A stretch of 64,000 bases of DNA from Microtetraspora malaysiensis (GCF_001528665.1 NZ_BBYJ01000018.1:124001-188000), one strand, 5' to 3'; shown: positions 26,451 through 36,353, counted from the stretch's first letter. Notes: generated from the sequence alone by a model not told the origin. A program made the numbers and translations.

Positions 26451-27632
26451 TCACCAGGTGACGGGCAGGGCGGTCAGGCCGCCGGCCAGCACGTTCCTAT
26501 TGAACGTCAGCTCGTCCACCGCGCACCCGAGTTTGAGCGTGGGAAAGCGGGCGGCGAGCTGGGCGAAGACCGTCTGCAGCTCGATGCGGGCCAAAGGGGC
26601 GCCGACGCAGTAGCGGGCGCCATGGCCGAAGGTCAGGTGCGGCACGGCCGGGCGGACGAGGTCGAAGCGGTCGGGGTCGGCGAAGACGGCCCGGTCGTGG
26701 TTGGCGGCGCCGGTGTCCAGCAGCACCAGATCGCCGGCCCGGATGTGGACTCCGGCGATTTCCAGGTCGGTGCGGGCGTAGCGGGGGATGCCACCGCCGC
26801 CCAGACGGGGTGCGCGCAGGATCTCCTCCACCGCCGCGTCGATCCGCGACGGGTCGTCCACCAGGGTCTGCCACTGGCCGGGAGTGGCCAGCAGCCACAG
26901 CGTGCCCATGCCGATCGCGGTGACCGTGGTCTCGTGCCCGGCGAACAGCAGGAACATGCCCATCGCGGCGGCCTCGTCGTCACTGACCCCGTCAGTGGCG
27001 GCCAGCCGGGAGATCACATCCGCGTCCGGGTCCCCTTCGGCCCGTTTGCGCGCCACCAGCCGCTGCCCGTAGCCGAACAGCTCGGCCAGCCCCTGCTCGG
27101 AGCGTGCCCGATCGGTGGTGTCCGCGGCGGCCTGCGTCCATCGCCGGAACTGGCCGCGGTCGGCGAACGGCACCCCGAGCAGCTCGCAGATGACGGCGAT
27201 CGGCAGCGGCAGCGCCAGCGCGGCGTGCAGGTCGGCGGGCGACCCGGCGGCATCCAGGTCGTCCAGCAGGCTCGCGGTCAGTGTCTCGACGCGGCCGCGT
27301 AGCGCGCGCATCCGCTTGGGCGAGAAGTGCGGCTGCAGCAGCGAGCGCACCCTGTGGTGGTCGGCCCGCTCGGTGTCGAAGTCGCCCAGCGGGCCGCCGA
27401 ACATCGCCGACTCCCCGGTACGCGAGGCGCGCTCGGGCTCGCGGTGGGCCCGGCCGAGACGGTCGTCATCCAGTAACTGGCGCACCTCCTCATAGCCGGT
27501 CACCAGCCACGCCGGGTGGCCGACCGCGGTACGGATCGCGTGGATGGGGCCGCTGGCCTGCAGCTCGCGCAGCAGCGGCGCGGGCCGCATGGGATGGGGC
27601 TGTTCGAACGGTAGCTGGACGGGGGCGGACAT
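26451..27632 (-). CDS. Cytochrome P450
   Basis: A 393-residue soluble bacterial P450. The heme loop FGHGARYCVGAPLAR (Cys342 ligand), the I-helix AGHETT (oxygen activation) and the ExxR helix (EEILR) are present. ATG 27632 follows GGAGGAGCC. It needs external ferredoxin and reductase, not found here. It is divergent from a TetR gene with operator-like repeats between, so it is likely induced by the repressor's ligand, possibly its own substrate (inference). Confidence 0.95.
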   Translation of the reverse strand: MSAPVQLPFEQPHPMRPAPLLRELQASGPIHAIRTAVGHPAWLVTGYEEVRQLLDDDRLGRAHREPERASRTGESAMFGGPLGDFDTERADHHRVRSLLQPHFSPKRMRALRGRVETLTASLLDDLDAAGSPADLHAALALPLPIAVICELLGVPFADRGQFRRWTQAAADTTDRARSEQGLAELFGYGQRLVARKRAEGDPDADVISRLAATDGVSDDEAAAMGMFLLFAGHETTVTAIGMGTLWLLATPGQWQTLVDDPSRIDAAVEEILRAPRLGGGGIPRYARTDLEIAGVHIRAGDLVLLDTGAANHDRAVFADPDRFDLVRPAVPHLTFGHGARYCVGAPLARIELQTVFAQLAARFPTLKLGCAVDELTFNRNVLAGGLTALPVTW

Positions 27633-27650
27633 GGCTCCTCCATGAGGTAG

Positions 27651-27696
27651 ACGCTCATTTGTATACTCTGACGTCTAAAACGCTATATGTATACTC
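27651..27696. promoter_or_regulatory. Direct-repeat operator between P450 and TetR
   Basis: Two copies of ACGCT-N4/5-GTATACTC, at 27651-27668 and 27680-27696, each contain the palindrome GTATAC. They lie between the divergent starts, in an AT-richer stretch that probably holds both promoters. Confidence 0.6.
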
Positions 27697-27719
27697 CTGC
27701 TTCTACAAGCGGAGGTGGG

Positions 27720-28337
27720 ATGGACAACCCGGAAGAAGGCGTCGATAGGGCCGTGGCGGCCCAGCCGGTGCGGCGGCTGCGTCGCGCCGAACGGCGCGAG
27801 CAGATCCTGGACGCCGCCACCCGCGCCTTCGCCCGCTCCGGCTACACCGCCACCGGCCTCGACGACATCGCCGCCGAGGCTGAACTCACCCGGGCGATGC
27901 TGTACCGGCACTTCGACTCCAAGGCCGACCTGTATCGGGCCGTACTCGACCGCGCCTGCACTCGCCTGGCCGAGGCTGTCGGCACCGACGACTTCGACGG
28001 CGACGCCATCCCCGCCCTGCTACGCGCCGCCGCGGTCGACCCCGACGGCTTCAGGCTGCTGTTCCGCTACGCCGTCCGTGAGCCCGACTTCCGCGACATG
28101 ATCGACTCCATCACCGCCGCCTCCCACGAGGTCGCCCGCCGCACCCTCTCCCGCCGCATTCCGGAGGGTCCATGGCTGGACTGGGCCGCCAACCTGCTCC
28201 CCACCTTCACCCTGGAAGCCGTCATCGCGTGGCTTGACGCCGGCCGGCCCGATCCCGATCAGGCCGCTGAGCGGATCAGCCAGGCCGTGCACGGGGTCAT
28301 GGCCGCAGCTCATCCCGCCCGCCAAAAGGAACTTTGA
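27720..28337 (+). CDS. TetR-family transcriptional regulator
   Basis: A 205-residue protein; ATG 27720 directly follows GGAGGTGGG. The HTH covers ATGLDDIAAEAELTRAMLYRHFDSK, and the C-terminal helical ligand domain has no clear family label. Divergent from the P450 and flanked by its probable operator, it is the likely P450 repressor. Confidence 0.9.
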   Translation: MDNPEEGVDRAVAAQPVRRLRRAERREQILDAATRAFARSGYTATGLDDIAAEAELTRAMLYRHFDSKADLYRAVLDRACTRLAEAVGTDDFDGDAIPALLRAAAVDPDGFRLLFRYAVREPDFRDMIDSITAASHEVARRTLSRRIPEGPWLDWAANLLPTFTLEAVIAWLDAGRPDPDQAAERISQAVHGVMAAAHPARQKEL

Positions 28338-28349
28338 CGGTCTGTTCCG

Positions 28350-29027
28350 TTGGTCGCGCTTCATGACGGGCCGCTGGCCGGAGATGGCGTCGTGGTGCGA
28401 CTTGTCGGCGGGCACCGCCTACGCCTACAGCGTGCCGCCCTTCGCGCGGTGGACATCGGCGAGTCCTCCACGGTGTGGATGCTGTTCCTGTACGGAGCCG
28501 GCGCCGTGCTCGGCAACCTCGCCGCCGGGTACGCCACGCTCCTGAACCAGGTCCGAGGATGGTCGTTGGCCGCGCCATGCCCCCATGGGGATGCCGTGCT
28601 GAGTGAGGCGCTGGCCGCGGGCGCCGACTGGGTGCGCCGGCCCACCTTGGAGAAGTCGCTCATGCGGCCGGCCCCTCCTGTTTTCGGCACGGGGGACGGG
28701 AATCTGGCGAACTACCTTTGGGATGGCAGCGATCTTCGCCTGGTGGACTTCGAATACTCCGGTCGAAGCGATCGCGCCTTTGAACTGGCGGAGGTAGTCG
28801 AGCACATCTCCGTACGTGCCAGTCGTTCAGGCATGACACGCGTGTTGGAGCGTTTCGAGCTGAGCGCCGCCGAGCTGCGCAGATTCAGAGAGTGCCGCCG
28901 ACTTCTGGCCCTCTACTGGCTATTGAGGATTCCGGCCCACAGCCAGAGGCGACCGGGTGATCGAACGGACATTCTGGCCGAACAGGCGACGTGGGTGCTG
29001 ACCCTGTTGTCGGGACCACACCGGTAG
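28350..29027 (+). pseudogene. Chimeric remnant: MFS fragment joined to aminoglycoside-type phosphotransferase C-terminus
   Basis: The open frame is a composite. DIGESSTVWMLFLYGAGAVL (residues ~36-55) is an MFS transporter helix; its preceding part (GTAYAYSVPPFA) is in the next frame, so a frameshift occurred near 28445. From about 28540 the frame becomes an APH-like C-terminal half: GDGNLANYLWDGSDLRLVDF carries the catalytic-loop Asn and metal-binding Asp, but the N-lobe is missing. Neither part can be functional as seen. Confidence 0.62.
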
Positions 29028-29142
29028 CGCACGCGAGGGAAGACGATCCTGGCTTGCGGCGAAGGGTGAGTGATCGTGTCCATCACCCGGAAGGCAGGCT
29101 TATGTCGGAGCTGAAAACTTGATCATCGGCGCGTGCGAACAG

Positions 29143-29280
29143 GTGACCGACGCCGAACTCGTCGCCCGGTACCGGCGGAACCCTGATTTGTTCACCGACG
29201 TGCACGACCGCTACTACCGCGACGTCTACCTGTACGTGGCCGGCCGGCTGGACACACAGATCGCCGAGGACATCACGGCC
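29143..29280 (+). pseudogene. ECF sigma factor N-terminal fragment
   Basis: From GTG 29143 the frame reads VTDAELVARYRRNPDLFTDV then HDRYYRDVYLYVAGRL and AEDITA, the start of region 2 of an ECF sigma factor similar to the intact one at 57295-57834. At about 29280 the sequence switches to a different gene and frame (subtilase), and regions 3-4 are absent. Confidence 0.68.
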
Positions 29281-30946
29281 CCCGGTCAGCCTCGACCTCG
29301 CCAGTGAGGGCGACGTGCTGAAGCTCTCCACCCAGCGGATCGAGGTGCCCGCCGGAGGACAGGCGTCGGTCACGCTCACCATCGACGCGAACGGCAAGGC
29401 CCCCGGCGACTATGTCGGGACGATCACCGCCACCTCGGGCGATACCGTGATCCGCACCCTGGCGGGCGCGTACGTCGAGCCCGAGTCCTACAACGCCACC
29501 ATCACCGTCATCGGCAAGCAGGGCGAACCGGTCGACCCTAGGAGCGCTGAGATCTATGACGCGACGACCGGGGCCATCGTCGAGCCGGCGTTCAAGGACG
29601 GTGTGGCCACCGTACGGCTCGCCAAGGGCGACTGGAACCTCTCCACCCACATCGTGGAGAGGAGCGGCGTCACCGTCGCCGACTCCCCGCTGCGGGTCGA
29701 TGACAGCGACCTTCACCTGACAGTGGACGCCCGCCAGGGCAAGGCGGCCATGACCACACTCGACGATCCGAGTGCCGAACTTCCGAATTGGTTCGAGTTC
29801 GGGCTGGCCCACGGCGCATGGAACTCATTCGGGTTGTGGGGCGGTGTGGACATCACCAACAGGTTCTTCGTCATTCCCGTTCGGCAGCCAGGTCTGACCT
29901 ACACCTTGAGAACCCTGTGGCTGAGCAAGGACGTGTCTCCCAGCCCCTACGTCTACGATCTCGTTGACCGTCGCACCGGCGGTTTTCCTGACGACCCCAC
30001 CTACAACGCCAGGCAGCAGGATCTGGCGAAGGTCTCCACGACCTACCGGGCCTCGGGAGTGGCGGCCACGGGGACGCCGCTGGCCGCACTGCATATCCCG
30101 GGCGCGTCCTTGATGTCACTGGTCGGCGACATCCCCCTGCCCGGCACGCTCATCCAGTACCGGACCCCCGGAGTGACCTACGAAAGCGGTCTTCAGGTCG
30201 GTACCTCCATGACCTTCGACGGCGGCACGCTCATGAAGCGCGGACAGACCAGCGAAGTCTGGAACGCCGCGGTCACCGGCCCGTCGTTCCTGCTGCCGGG
30301 CGGCAGCCGTACCGGTGACACGCTGACCTTCTCCGCGTTTGGGCTGTTCGCCGACGCGGGCGCGGGCAGAACGGGCTCGGACGCCGCCGCCACCGGCACC
30401 GCCACCCTCGCCAAAGACGGGAAGGTGCTGGCTACCGCGGACATCGCCAACTGTGAGGTCGACCAGACGGAAGAGTGCGAGTTCCACGCCGATCTTCCCG
30501 CCGGGTCCGGCGCCTACACGCTGACCGCGTCGATGCGCAGGCAGGTGCCGTACTCGACGCTCTCCACCGGTGTGGAGTCCGTATGGAAGTTCCGGTCCGC
30601 GACCACGGCGAAGGAGCAGCCGCTGCCGCTGACGGCGGTCCGTTACAGCCCCGCCGGCCTGGATGAGTCGAATCGCGCCAAGCCGGGCAGCACGACGCGC
30701 CTTCCTCTGTGGATCGAGCGCAACCCCGGCTCCGCCGAGGCGGAGGCGACGTCGGTCCGGCTGGAGATGTCCGTCGACGACGGGGCGAACTGGCGCCGTA
30801 TCGCGGTCGTTCCCACTGCTTCGGGATGGACGGCCATGGTGCCGAACCCGCGTACGGCCGGATTCGTCTCCCTCCGCGCGGTGGTGACCGACACGTCGGG
30901 CACCGGCCTGACCCAGACGATCACTCGCGCCTACGCCGTCGGCTGA
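29280..30946 (+). pseudogene. C-terminal fragment of a secreted subtilase-type protein
   Basis: The frame is open from the sigma junction to 30946 and could be translated from GTG 29315 (543 residues). It contains the fibronectin-like and carbohydrate-style C-terminal modules that follow the catalytic domain in the subtilase at 32333-36322: VEVPAGGQASVTLTI-like strand, GEPVDPRSAEIYD versus GKPLNPSTQYVIDVDG, and final domains ending DDGANWRRIAVVP versus DDGATWQPVEVKR. No S8 catalytic Asp, His or Ser is present. A homologous but shorter paralogue or the tail of a deleted protease; secretion signal absent. Confidence 0.66.
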
Positions 30947-30958
30947 CCGACGACCGCG

Positions 30959-31210
30959 TCACGCTTCCCCGGGCCCGGCCTCCTGCCGGCCGGGCCCGGC
31001 TGGAAGTGACTGATCCGGGCGAGGAGCCGCCGGTTCTTCTGCGACAACTCTCACTGCCCGGCAAAGACGTTCGTTGAGCGGATCCCTCATCTGACCAAGC
31101 AGCGTCGGCGGGCTTCGGCGAGGGTGGCCGGCGGCGACACCCGTGACTGGGCGTGTGTTGACCAGGTCCAGGGCAAGGGGTTCCCCGGCCAGGGGGCCTG
31201 GCTCGTTCAT
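30959..31210 (-). pseudogene. Possible ABATE/CGNR-type protein N-terminal remnant
   Basis: ATG 31210 begins MNEPGPLAGEPLALDLVNTR, the start expected for stress-induced ABATE-domain (CGNR zinc finger) regulators. Only this short beginning is recognisable; the following ~60 residues do not align, the CGNR zinc finger is missing, and the frame runs through the terminator. It faces away from the hydrolase at 31295, with a palindrome between. Confidence 0.4.
30969..30999 (+). terminator. GC-rich hairpin terminator
   Basis: CCGGGCCCGGCC pairs perfectly with GGCCGGGCCCGG (12 bp) across a 7-nt loop, 22 bp after the subtilase-fragment stop. No T run. Confidence 0.65.
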
Positions 31211-31236
31211 GTCCTAATGCTACATCGTCGTGTTGA

Positions 31237-31268
31237 CGCGTTAGATTATTGATCGCTATAACTAACGC
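31237..31268. promoter_or_regulatory. Inverted repeat in front of the epoxide-hydrolase-like gene
   Basis: GCGTTAG (31237-31243) and CTAACGC (31262-31268) are a perfect 7-bp inverted repeat with an 18-nt AT-rich spacer, shortly before the start at 31295. It is a likely repressor site in the promoter; its regulator may be the lost remnant gene beside it (inference). Confidence 0.5.
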
Positions 31269-31294
31269 ATCACCTCCGATGAAAGGCATTAGAA

Positions 31295-32176
31295 GTGACG
31301 TTCTCCTTGGTCGCCCGCACCACCCACCGCCACCTCGACGTCGATGGCGTCCGCGTCTTCTACCGCGAGTCGCTGCCCGAGCGGTCCGACGCGCCGGTCC
31401 TGCTGCTCCTGCACGGCTTCCCGTCGGCCTCGCACCAGTTCCGCCGCCTCATCGACGTGCTGGGCACCCGCTACCGGCTGATCGCGCCCGACTACCCCGG
31501 ATTCGGGCACACCGAGGCCCCGGCCGACTTCAGCTACTCCTTCGACCGGCTCGCCGACACCACCGAGGGCTTCGTCCGGAAGCTCGGCCTGACCCGCTTC
31601 GTGATGTACGTCTTCGACTTCGGCGCGCCCATCGGGTTCCGGCTCGCCGAGCGGCACCCCGAATGGATCGCGGGCCTGGTCGTGCAGAACGGCAACCTCT
31701 ACGAGGAGGGCTTGTCCGCCGGAGCCCGCGACTTCATCGCGCTGCGCCCCGACCAGCCCGGTGCCGAGGACACCATCCGCGACCTGCTCACCCTGCCCGG
31801 CACGCGCGGCCAGTACGAGACCGGCGTCGCGGACCCCGAACTCCTCGCCCCCGAGGGCTGGACCCTCGACCAGCACTTCCTCGACCTGCCCGGCCGCAAG
31901 GAGGCCCAGGTCGCGCTCGCCTTCGACTACCACTCCAACGTCGAGCGGTACGGCACCTGGCAGGAGTGGCTGCGCACGCACACCCCGCCCACCCTCATCA
32001 CCTGGGGCGCGAACGACCCGTTCTTCCCCGAGCCCGGCGCACACGCCTACCTGCGCGACCTGGCCGACGCCGAACTCCACGTCCTCGACACCGGCCACTT
32101 CGCCCTTGAGGACCACCTGCCGGGGATCGCCCCGCTCATCGCCGACTTCCTGGACCGAGTGTGGGCCCGGCGGTGA
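31295..32176 (+). CDS. Alpha/beta hydrolase, epoxide hydrolase/haloalkane dehalogenase-like
   Basis: A 293-residue protein. HGFPSASHQFR carries the oxyanion HGxP motif, and VFDFGAPIGFRLA places an Asp at the nucleophile elbow, as in epoxide hydrolases and dehalogenases rather than esterases. DTGHFALEDH holds the catalytic His; NDPFFP the acid. GTG 31295 fits the family start. Probably cytosolic. It ends at a shared hairpin with the convergent subtilase gene. Confidence 0.88.
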   Translation: MTFSLVARTTHRHLDVDGVRVFYRESLPERSDAPVLLLLHGFPSASHQFRRLIDVLGTRYRLIAPDYPGFGHTEAPADFSYSFDRLADTTEGFVRKLGLTRFVMYVFDFGAPIGFRLAERHPEWIAGLVVQNGNLYEEGLSAGARDFIALRPDQPGAEDTIRDLLTLPGTRGQYETGVADPELLAPEGWTLDQHFLDLPGRKEAQVALAFDYHSNVERYGTWQEWLRTHTPPTLITWGANDPFFPEPGAHAYLRDLADAELHVLDTGHFALEDHLPGIAPLIADFLDRVWARR

Positions 32177-32235
32177 GGCGTCCCGCTGTCGGGCTTCGCC
32201 GGCAACTCCGCCGCGCTGACCGCGCGATCACTCTT

Positions 32236-32271
32236 CCCCAGGCTCGGCTTCCTTCCGGGCCGGGCCTGGGG
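32236..32271. terminator. Bidirectional hairpin between convergent genes
   Basis: CCCCAGGCTCGGC (32236-32248) pairs with GCCGGGCCTGGGG (32259-32271), 13 bp with one G-U. CTTCCC and similar flank it. It lies between the hydrolase stop (32176) and the subtilase stop (32333). Confidence 0.75.
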
Positions 32272-32332
32272 AACGGTGCTCAGGCACCAGGACCCGGGGC
32301 GGCGGATGGCCGCCGCCCCGGGTCCGGCCCCG

Positions 32333-35300
32333 TCAGCGCAGGCCGAAGGCGCGCGTCACGGTGTGCTTGAGCCGGTTGCCCGCCTCGTCCCACGCCTCGA
32401 CCTTCAGGCCGACCGCTCCCTTGGTGTCGGCGAGCTTCGGGTACTTCGCGGAGGCCCGGTAGGTGCCGTCGTTCTGCCGCTTCACCTCGACCGGCTGCCA
32501 GGTGGCGCCGTCGTCGGTGCTCGCCCACAGCTTGATCCCGGCGATCTTCGGCATCGCGCCCCCCGACGGGGAGCGGTACGGCTCGACGGTGAAGTGGTGG
32601 GTCCTGCCGGCCGGAACGGTGTTGTCCATCCCCAGATCACGGCCGAGGTCGTAGCCGACGAACACGGCCTGCGTCGGCCCGCACTCCTTGGCCCAGCCCT
32701 GGACGATCTGGCTGACGCAGATGAGCCCAGGCTGCGGCGTGCCCTTGACGGGCCGGGAGGCGAAGGTCCACTCGGCCTCTTCCCCGTCCTTCTTCGCGGT
32801 GAGCCGGTAGGTGCCGGCCCCCTCGGGGATGGTGAAGGCGGGCGCGTTCTTCAGCGCCGGGTTGAGCGGAGCCCGCGGGAGTTCCACGTCGTCCCGGTAG
32901 AACTTCACCTCGTAGGCCGGGTTGAGCAGGCCCGGGCTCCAGAACCGGTCGCTGAAGTCCCTGTCCTCCAGCACCCCGCTCGTGACGCCGATCTCGGCCC
33001 ACAGCACGTCGCCCTCCACGCAGATGGCGCAGCGCAGGGTGGTGCCCTGCCGCGTTCCCGGCGCCGCCTTCGGGTCGGGGATCGACAGCGCCTTCGCCGG
33101 CGCCGACGCGGCGCCGAGCGTGCTGGGCGTGGCGAACCACTGCTGACCGGTGCGCCCGGGACGGTCGAACGCCTCGACCCGGTACCGGGTCCCGTACGTG
33201 GTGGCCTCGTCGAGGCCACGCGCGGTCATGCCGTGCAGGTGCGTGACCTCCGGATCGAGCGGGCCGACCCACTCCGACCGGCTGAGGGGCCCGGTGAAGG
33301 CGGTCGCGCCCCGATCGGACACCACCGTCGCCGTCACGAACAGGTCGTCCTGCTTCCAGATGTAGCGGAAGTCCTCGAAGGAGGCCGGTTGGGAGGAGTG
33401 CACGTCCAGGTCCACCTGGGCCAGGTCCCGCGCGCCGAGTTCGTACCGCATCGAGGCGGGGACCCTGCCCTCCACGTACGGCTTGAGCACGTAGGTGTAA
33501 GGAGTCTCAGGAGTCCCGGTCACCTTGACGGTGACCGGCCCGGAGGCGAGGCGTCCGCGCAGGTCCGTGCCCTCCTTGTTGGACAGTGAGATGTTGCCGA
33601 TGCCCACAGGCTTGGGGTCGCCGGTGAACGGCTCCTGGGTGATGTGCAGCGGGATCGTGCAGTTCGTGCCCTTCCCGGGGAAGGCGGCGATGCCGGCGGC
33701 GCCGGCGTCCCTGATCGGGCCGACCAGCTCGACCGGCAGGCCGCAGAGCGGACCGAACACGCCGTCGTTGAGGCCGGTCTCCAGCAGTGCCAGCTTGCCG
33801 CGCAGGTCGAGCCCGGCGAGGTCCTCGGGCCCGCCCTGGCCGACGTCGACGACCTGCAGGTCGCGCGTTCCGGTGAACGGCACGAAGCCGGGGTGGTAGT
33901 CCTGCTGGCCGAAGCGCTCGTGCTGCGGCGTGGCCGGGTGCAGCGTGACCGGCTTGCGCCCGGTCACACGCATGGCCACCTCGGCCTGCCCCAGCGTCCA
34001 CGCGGTCGCGAACCTGAACGCCCCCTTGGTGACCTTCTCGGTCGGCAGGACCCACATCTTGTCCCACGGCTCGGCGGGCACGGACCCCGCCCAGGTCTCG
34101 CCGCCGGCGACGGTCCGCTGGAAGAAGCCGTACGGGGTGTTGTTCAGCGGCTCGGCGGGCTTGGGGGTGCCGAAGCTCACCTGCGAGGCTTTCCTGACGT
34201 CGAGCGTGATCTCCGTGTCGCCCGTGATGGCGACCTGCGGGTTCATCAGCCAGGCGGTGTTGTTCCGGTCGTCGCCGTCGGCCCAGGAGGCGAGCTGGGT
34301 CACGCTCACGGTCCCCTCGGGGACGCGGACGGCGACGGTGCCCTCGCCCACGAGCGCCTGGTCGGTGAGGAGGCCCAGGTCCCCGTCCACGTCGATGACG
34401 TACTGGGTGCTCGGGTTGAGCGGCTTGCCGTCCCTGCCGATCGTGTGCACGGTCAGCGTGTGCTTCGGGGCCTCGCGTACGGCGCCGACGGGCGTGGTCA
34501 CCCGCACGTCGCCGGCCTGCGCGACGACCGACCCGGTGTAGCGGCCGAACTCCAGGTCGGCGGGGTCCAGCGTGACGGTGGTCGTGGCCGTGCCGGACGC
34601 GGGGACGGTCAGCGAGGACTCGGTCGTCAGCGAGCCCTCGATCGCCGGCCCGCGCACGTCGCGCAGCGCGCCGGTCAGCGTGAGCGTGACCGGCTCCGAG
34701 CCCAGGTTGACGTAGCTGATCTTCCGTTCGAGCTTCGCGCCCGGGTCGCTCACCGAGGCGAAGTCGGCGGCCGAGGTGGTGGCGAAGACCGTCTGCCGGT
34801 GCGCGCGGACCAGGTCGACCCGGCCGGCGCCCTGCTCGTACGCGGCGAACCCGTCGTCCTTGGCCGTCGACATCAGCGCCGTCTTGATCAGCGGCCCCTT
34901 CCAGTCGGGGTGCTGCTGGGCCATGATCGCCGCTGCTCCGGCCACGTGCGGGGTGGCCATCGAGGTGCCGTTCGCCCTGGTGTAGTACTCGTCGACCGGG
35001 GTGCCCATCGAGGTGCCGGCCGCGCGGCCGGCCGCGATGCCGACGCCGGGGGCGGCGATGTCGGGCTTCAGCGCCATGTCGCCGAAGCGCGGGCCCTGAC
35101 TGGAGAAGTCGGCCAGCTTGTCGCCCTTGTCGACGGCGGCCACGGTGAGGGCCGCGTCGGCCGTACCGGGGGAGCCGATCGATCCGACCCTGCCGTCGTT
35201 GCCGGCGGCGATCACGAACAGCGCGCCCGTCGCGGCGCTCAGCTCGTTGACGGCCTGGCTGGTCGGGTCGGTGCCGTCGGTGACGTCGCCGCCGAGGCTC

Positions 35301-36322
35301 ATGCTGATCACCTTGGCGCCGGCGGCGGTCGCCCACTCCATGCCCTCGACGACCCAGGACTCCAGGCCGCTGCCGCCGTTGCTGAGCACCTTGCCGATCA
35401 GGAGGTCCGCGCCGGGCGCGACGCCCTTGTTCTTCCCTCCTGACGCGGCCCCGCTGCCCGCGATCGTGGTGGCCACGTGGGTGCCGTGTCCGCCGAGGTC
35501 CTGTACGGCCTCGCCGGGCACGAACGATCGGGAGTCGGCGACCTTCCCCTTCAGGTCGGGGTGTCCGGCGTCGACACCGGTGTCCAGCACCGCGACCTTG
35601 ACCCCGGAACCGTCGTGGCCGCCCGCCCAGGCCTCCGGCGCGCCGATCATCGGGACGCTCTCCGCGAGGTCCACCTTGATCTTGCCGTCGAGCCAGATCT
35701 TGGCGATCCCGCCGCTGAGCTTGGCCGCGCCGGGGGCGAAGGAGCCGCGTACGGCCTGCCAGAACGTGCCGGACTCACCCTTGGTCACCTCGACCGACGC
35801 CCCGTGGATGCTCTCCAGGGTGTGAGTGGGCGCGCCGGCCGGTAGGGCGTCGGCCGAGCTCTTGAGCGTGGCCGCCGGGGGCGTGCCCTGGTACTGCACG
35901 ATGACCGGAACCTGCGCGGTCGCGTCGTCGGTGTAGCCGTTCTCGGCCAGGTACTTCACGTTGAACAGCCGGCGGTCGAGCTTGCCCGCGTCGATGGCCG
36001 GCATCGCGTCGCTCGGCAGGACGTAGACGCCGTCGGGCCCGCTCAGCGTGGCGAGCGTGGGCAGGCCGCCGTCCGGCCGGGGGACCGGTTCGGTGTCGAC
36101 GGCGTACCTGCCGCCGCCGGTGTCGGTGAGTCTGACCTTGTCTCCGGTGATCAAGGTGATGGCGTGGGCACCGGCCCCCAAGCCGGACAGCGAGACGGAC
36201 GGCGGGGCGGACGGGGGAGCGGTGGCGGCCGGTTCCGGCTCGGCCTGGGCGGCCGATGGGGGAAGTGCCGCGAGCAGCGCGAACACGGTCGCGGCGGCGC
36301 ACAGCGAGTTCTTCATGGACAC
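32333..36322 (-). CDS. Secreted multidomain subtilisin-like serine protease (S8)
   Basis: A 1329-residue protein. Signal peptide (KNSLCAAATVFALLAALPPSAAQA) followed by a ~200-residue prodomain. The S8 triad is D247 (VAVLDTGVD), H279 (GGHGTHVA) and S454 (NGTSMATPHVAG); N375 in AAGND is the oxyanion residue. A PA-type insert (VGQGGPEDLAGLDLRGKLAL) and beta-sandwich C-terminal modules follow. GTG 36322 is taken as start; ATG 36316 is equally possible. It would degrade extracellular protein or process exported peptides. A 39-codon acidic ORF lies immediately upstream on the same strand. Confidence 0.94.
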   Translation of the reverse strand: MSMKNSLCAAATVFALLAALPPSAAQAEPEPAATAPPSAPPSVSLSGLGAGAHAITLITGDKVRLTDTGGGRYAVDTEPVPRPDGGLPTLATLSGPDGVYVLPSDAMPAIDAGKLDRRLFNVKYLAENGYTDDATAQVPVIVQYQGTPPAATLKSSADALPAGAPTHTLESIHGASVEVTKGESGTFWQAVRGSFAPGAAKLSGGIAKIWLDGKIKVDLAESVPMIGAPEAWAGGHDGSGVKVAVLDTGVDAGHPDLKGKVADSRSFVPGEAVQDLGGHGTHVATTIAGSGAASGGKNKGVAPGADLLIGKVLSNGGSGLESWVVEGMEWATAAGAKVISMSLGGDVTDGTDPTSQAVNELSAATGALFVIAAGNDGRVGSIGSPGTADAALTVAAVDKGDKLADFSSQGPRFGDMALKPDIAAPGVGIAAGRAAGTSMGTPVDEYYTRANGTSMATPHVAGAAAIMAQQHPDWKGPLIKTALMSTAKDDGFAAYEQGAGRVDLVRAHRQTVFATTSAADFASVSDPGAKLERKISYVNLGSEPVTLTLTGALRDVRGPAIEGSLTTESSLTVPASGTATTTVTLDPADLEFGRYTGSVVAQAGDVRVTTPVGAVREAPKHTLTVHTIGRDGKPLNPSTQYVIDVDGDLGLLTDQALVGEGTVAVRVPEGTVSVTQLASWADGDDRNNTAWLMNPQVAITGDTEITLDVRKASQVSFGTPKPAEPLNNTPYGFFQRTVAGGETWAGSVPAEPWDKMWVLPTEKVTKGAFRFATAWTLGQAEVAMRVTGRKPVTLHPATPQHERFGQQDYHPGFVPFTGTRDLQVVDVGQGGPEDLAGLDLRGKLALLETGLNDGVFGPLCGLPVELVGPIRDAGAAGIAAFPGKGTNCTIPLHITQEPFTGDPKPVGIGNISLSNKEGTDLRGRLASGPVTVKVTGTPETPYTYVLKPYVEGRVPASMRYELGARDLAQVDLDVHSSQPASFEDFRYIWKQDDLFVTATVVSDRGATAFTGPLSRSEWVGPLDPEVTHLHGMTARGLDEATTYGTRYRVEAFDRPGRTGQQWFATPSTLGAASAPAKALSIPDPKAAPGTRQGTTLRCAICVEGDVLWAEIGVTSGVLEDRDFSDRFWSPGLLNPAYEVKFYRDDVELPRAPLNPALKNAPAFTIPEGAGTYRLTAKKDGEEAEWTFASRPVKGTPQPGLICVSQIVQGWAKECGPTQAVFVGYDLGRDLGMDNTVPAGRTHHFTVEPYRSPSGGAMPKIAGIKLWASTDDGATWQPVEVKRQNDGTYRASAKYPKLADTKGAVGLKVEAWDEAGNRLKHTVTRAFGLR

Positions 36323-36353
36323 AGGGGGACTGCCTTTCCGCGGGGGGTGACGC

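Noticed and set aside
33644-35443. A 599-residue plus-strand frame inside the subtilase gene
   Set aside because: Antisense shadow of the subtilase, with codon usage and composition typical of complementary GC-rich frames.
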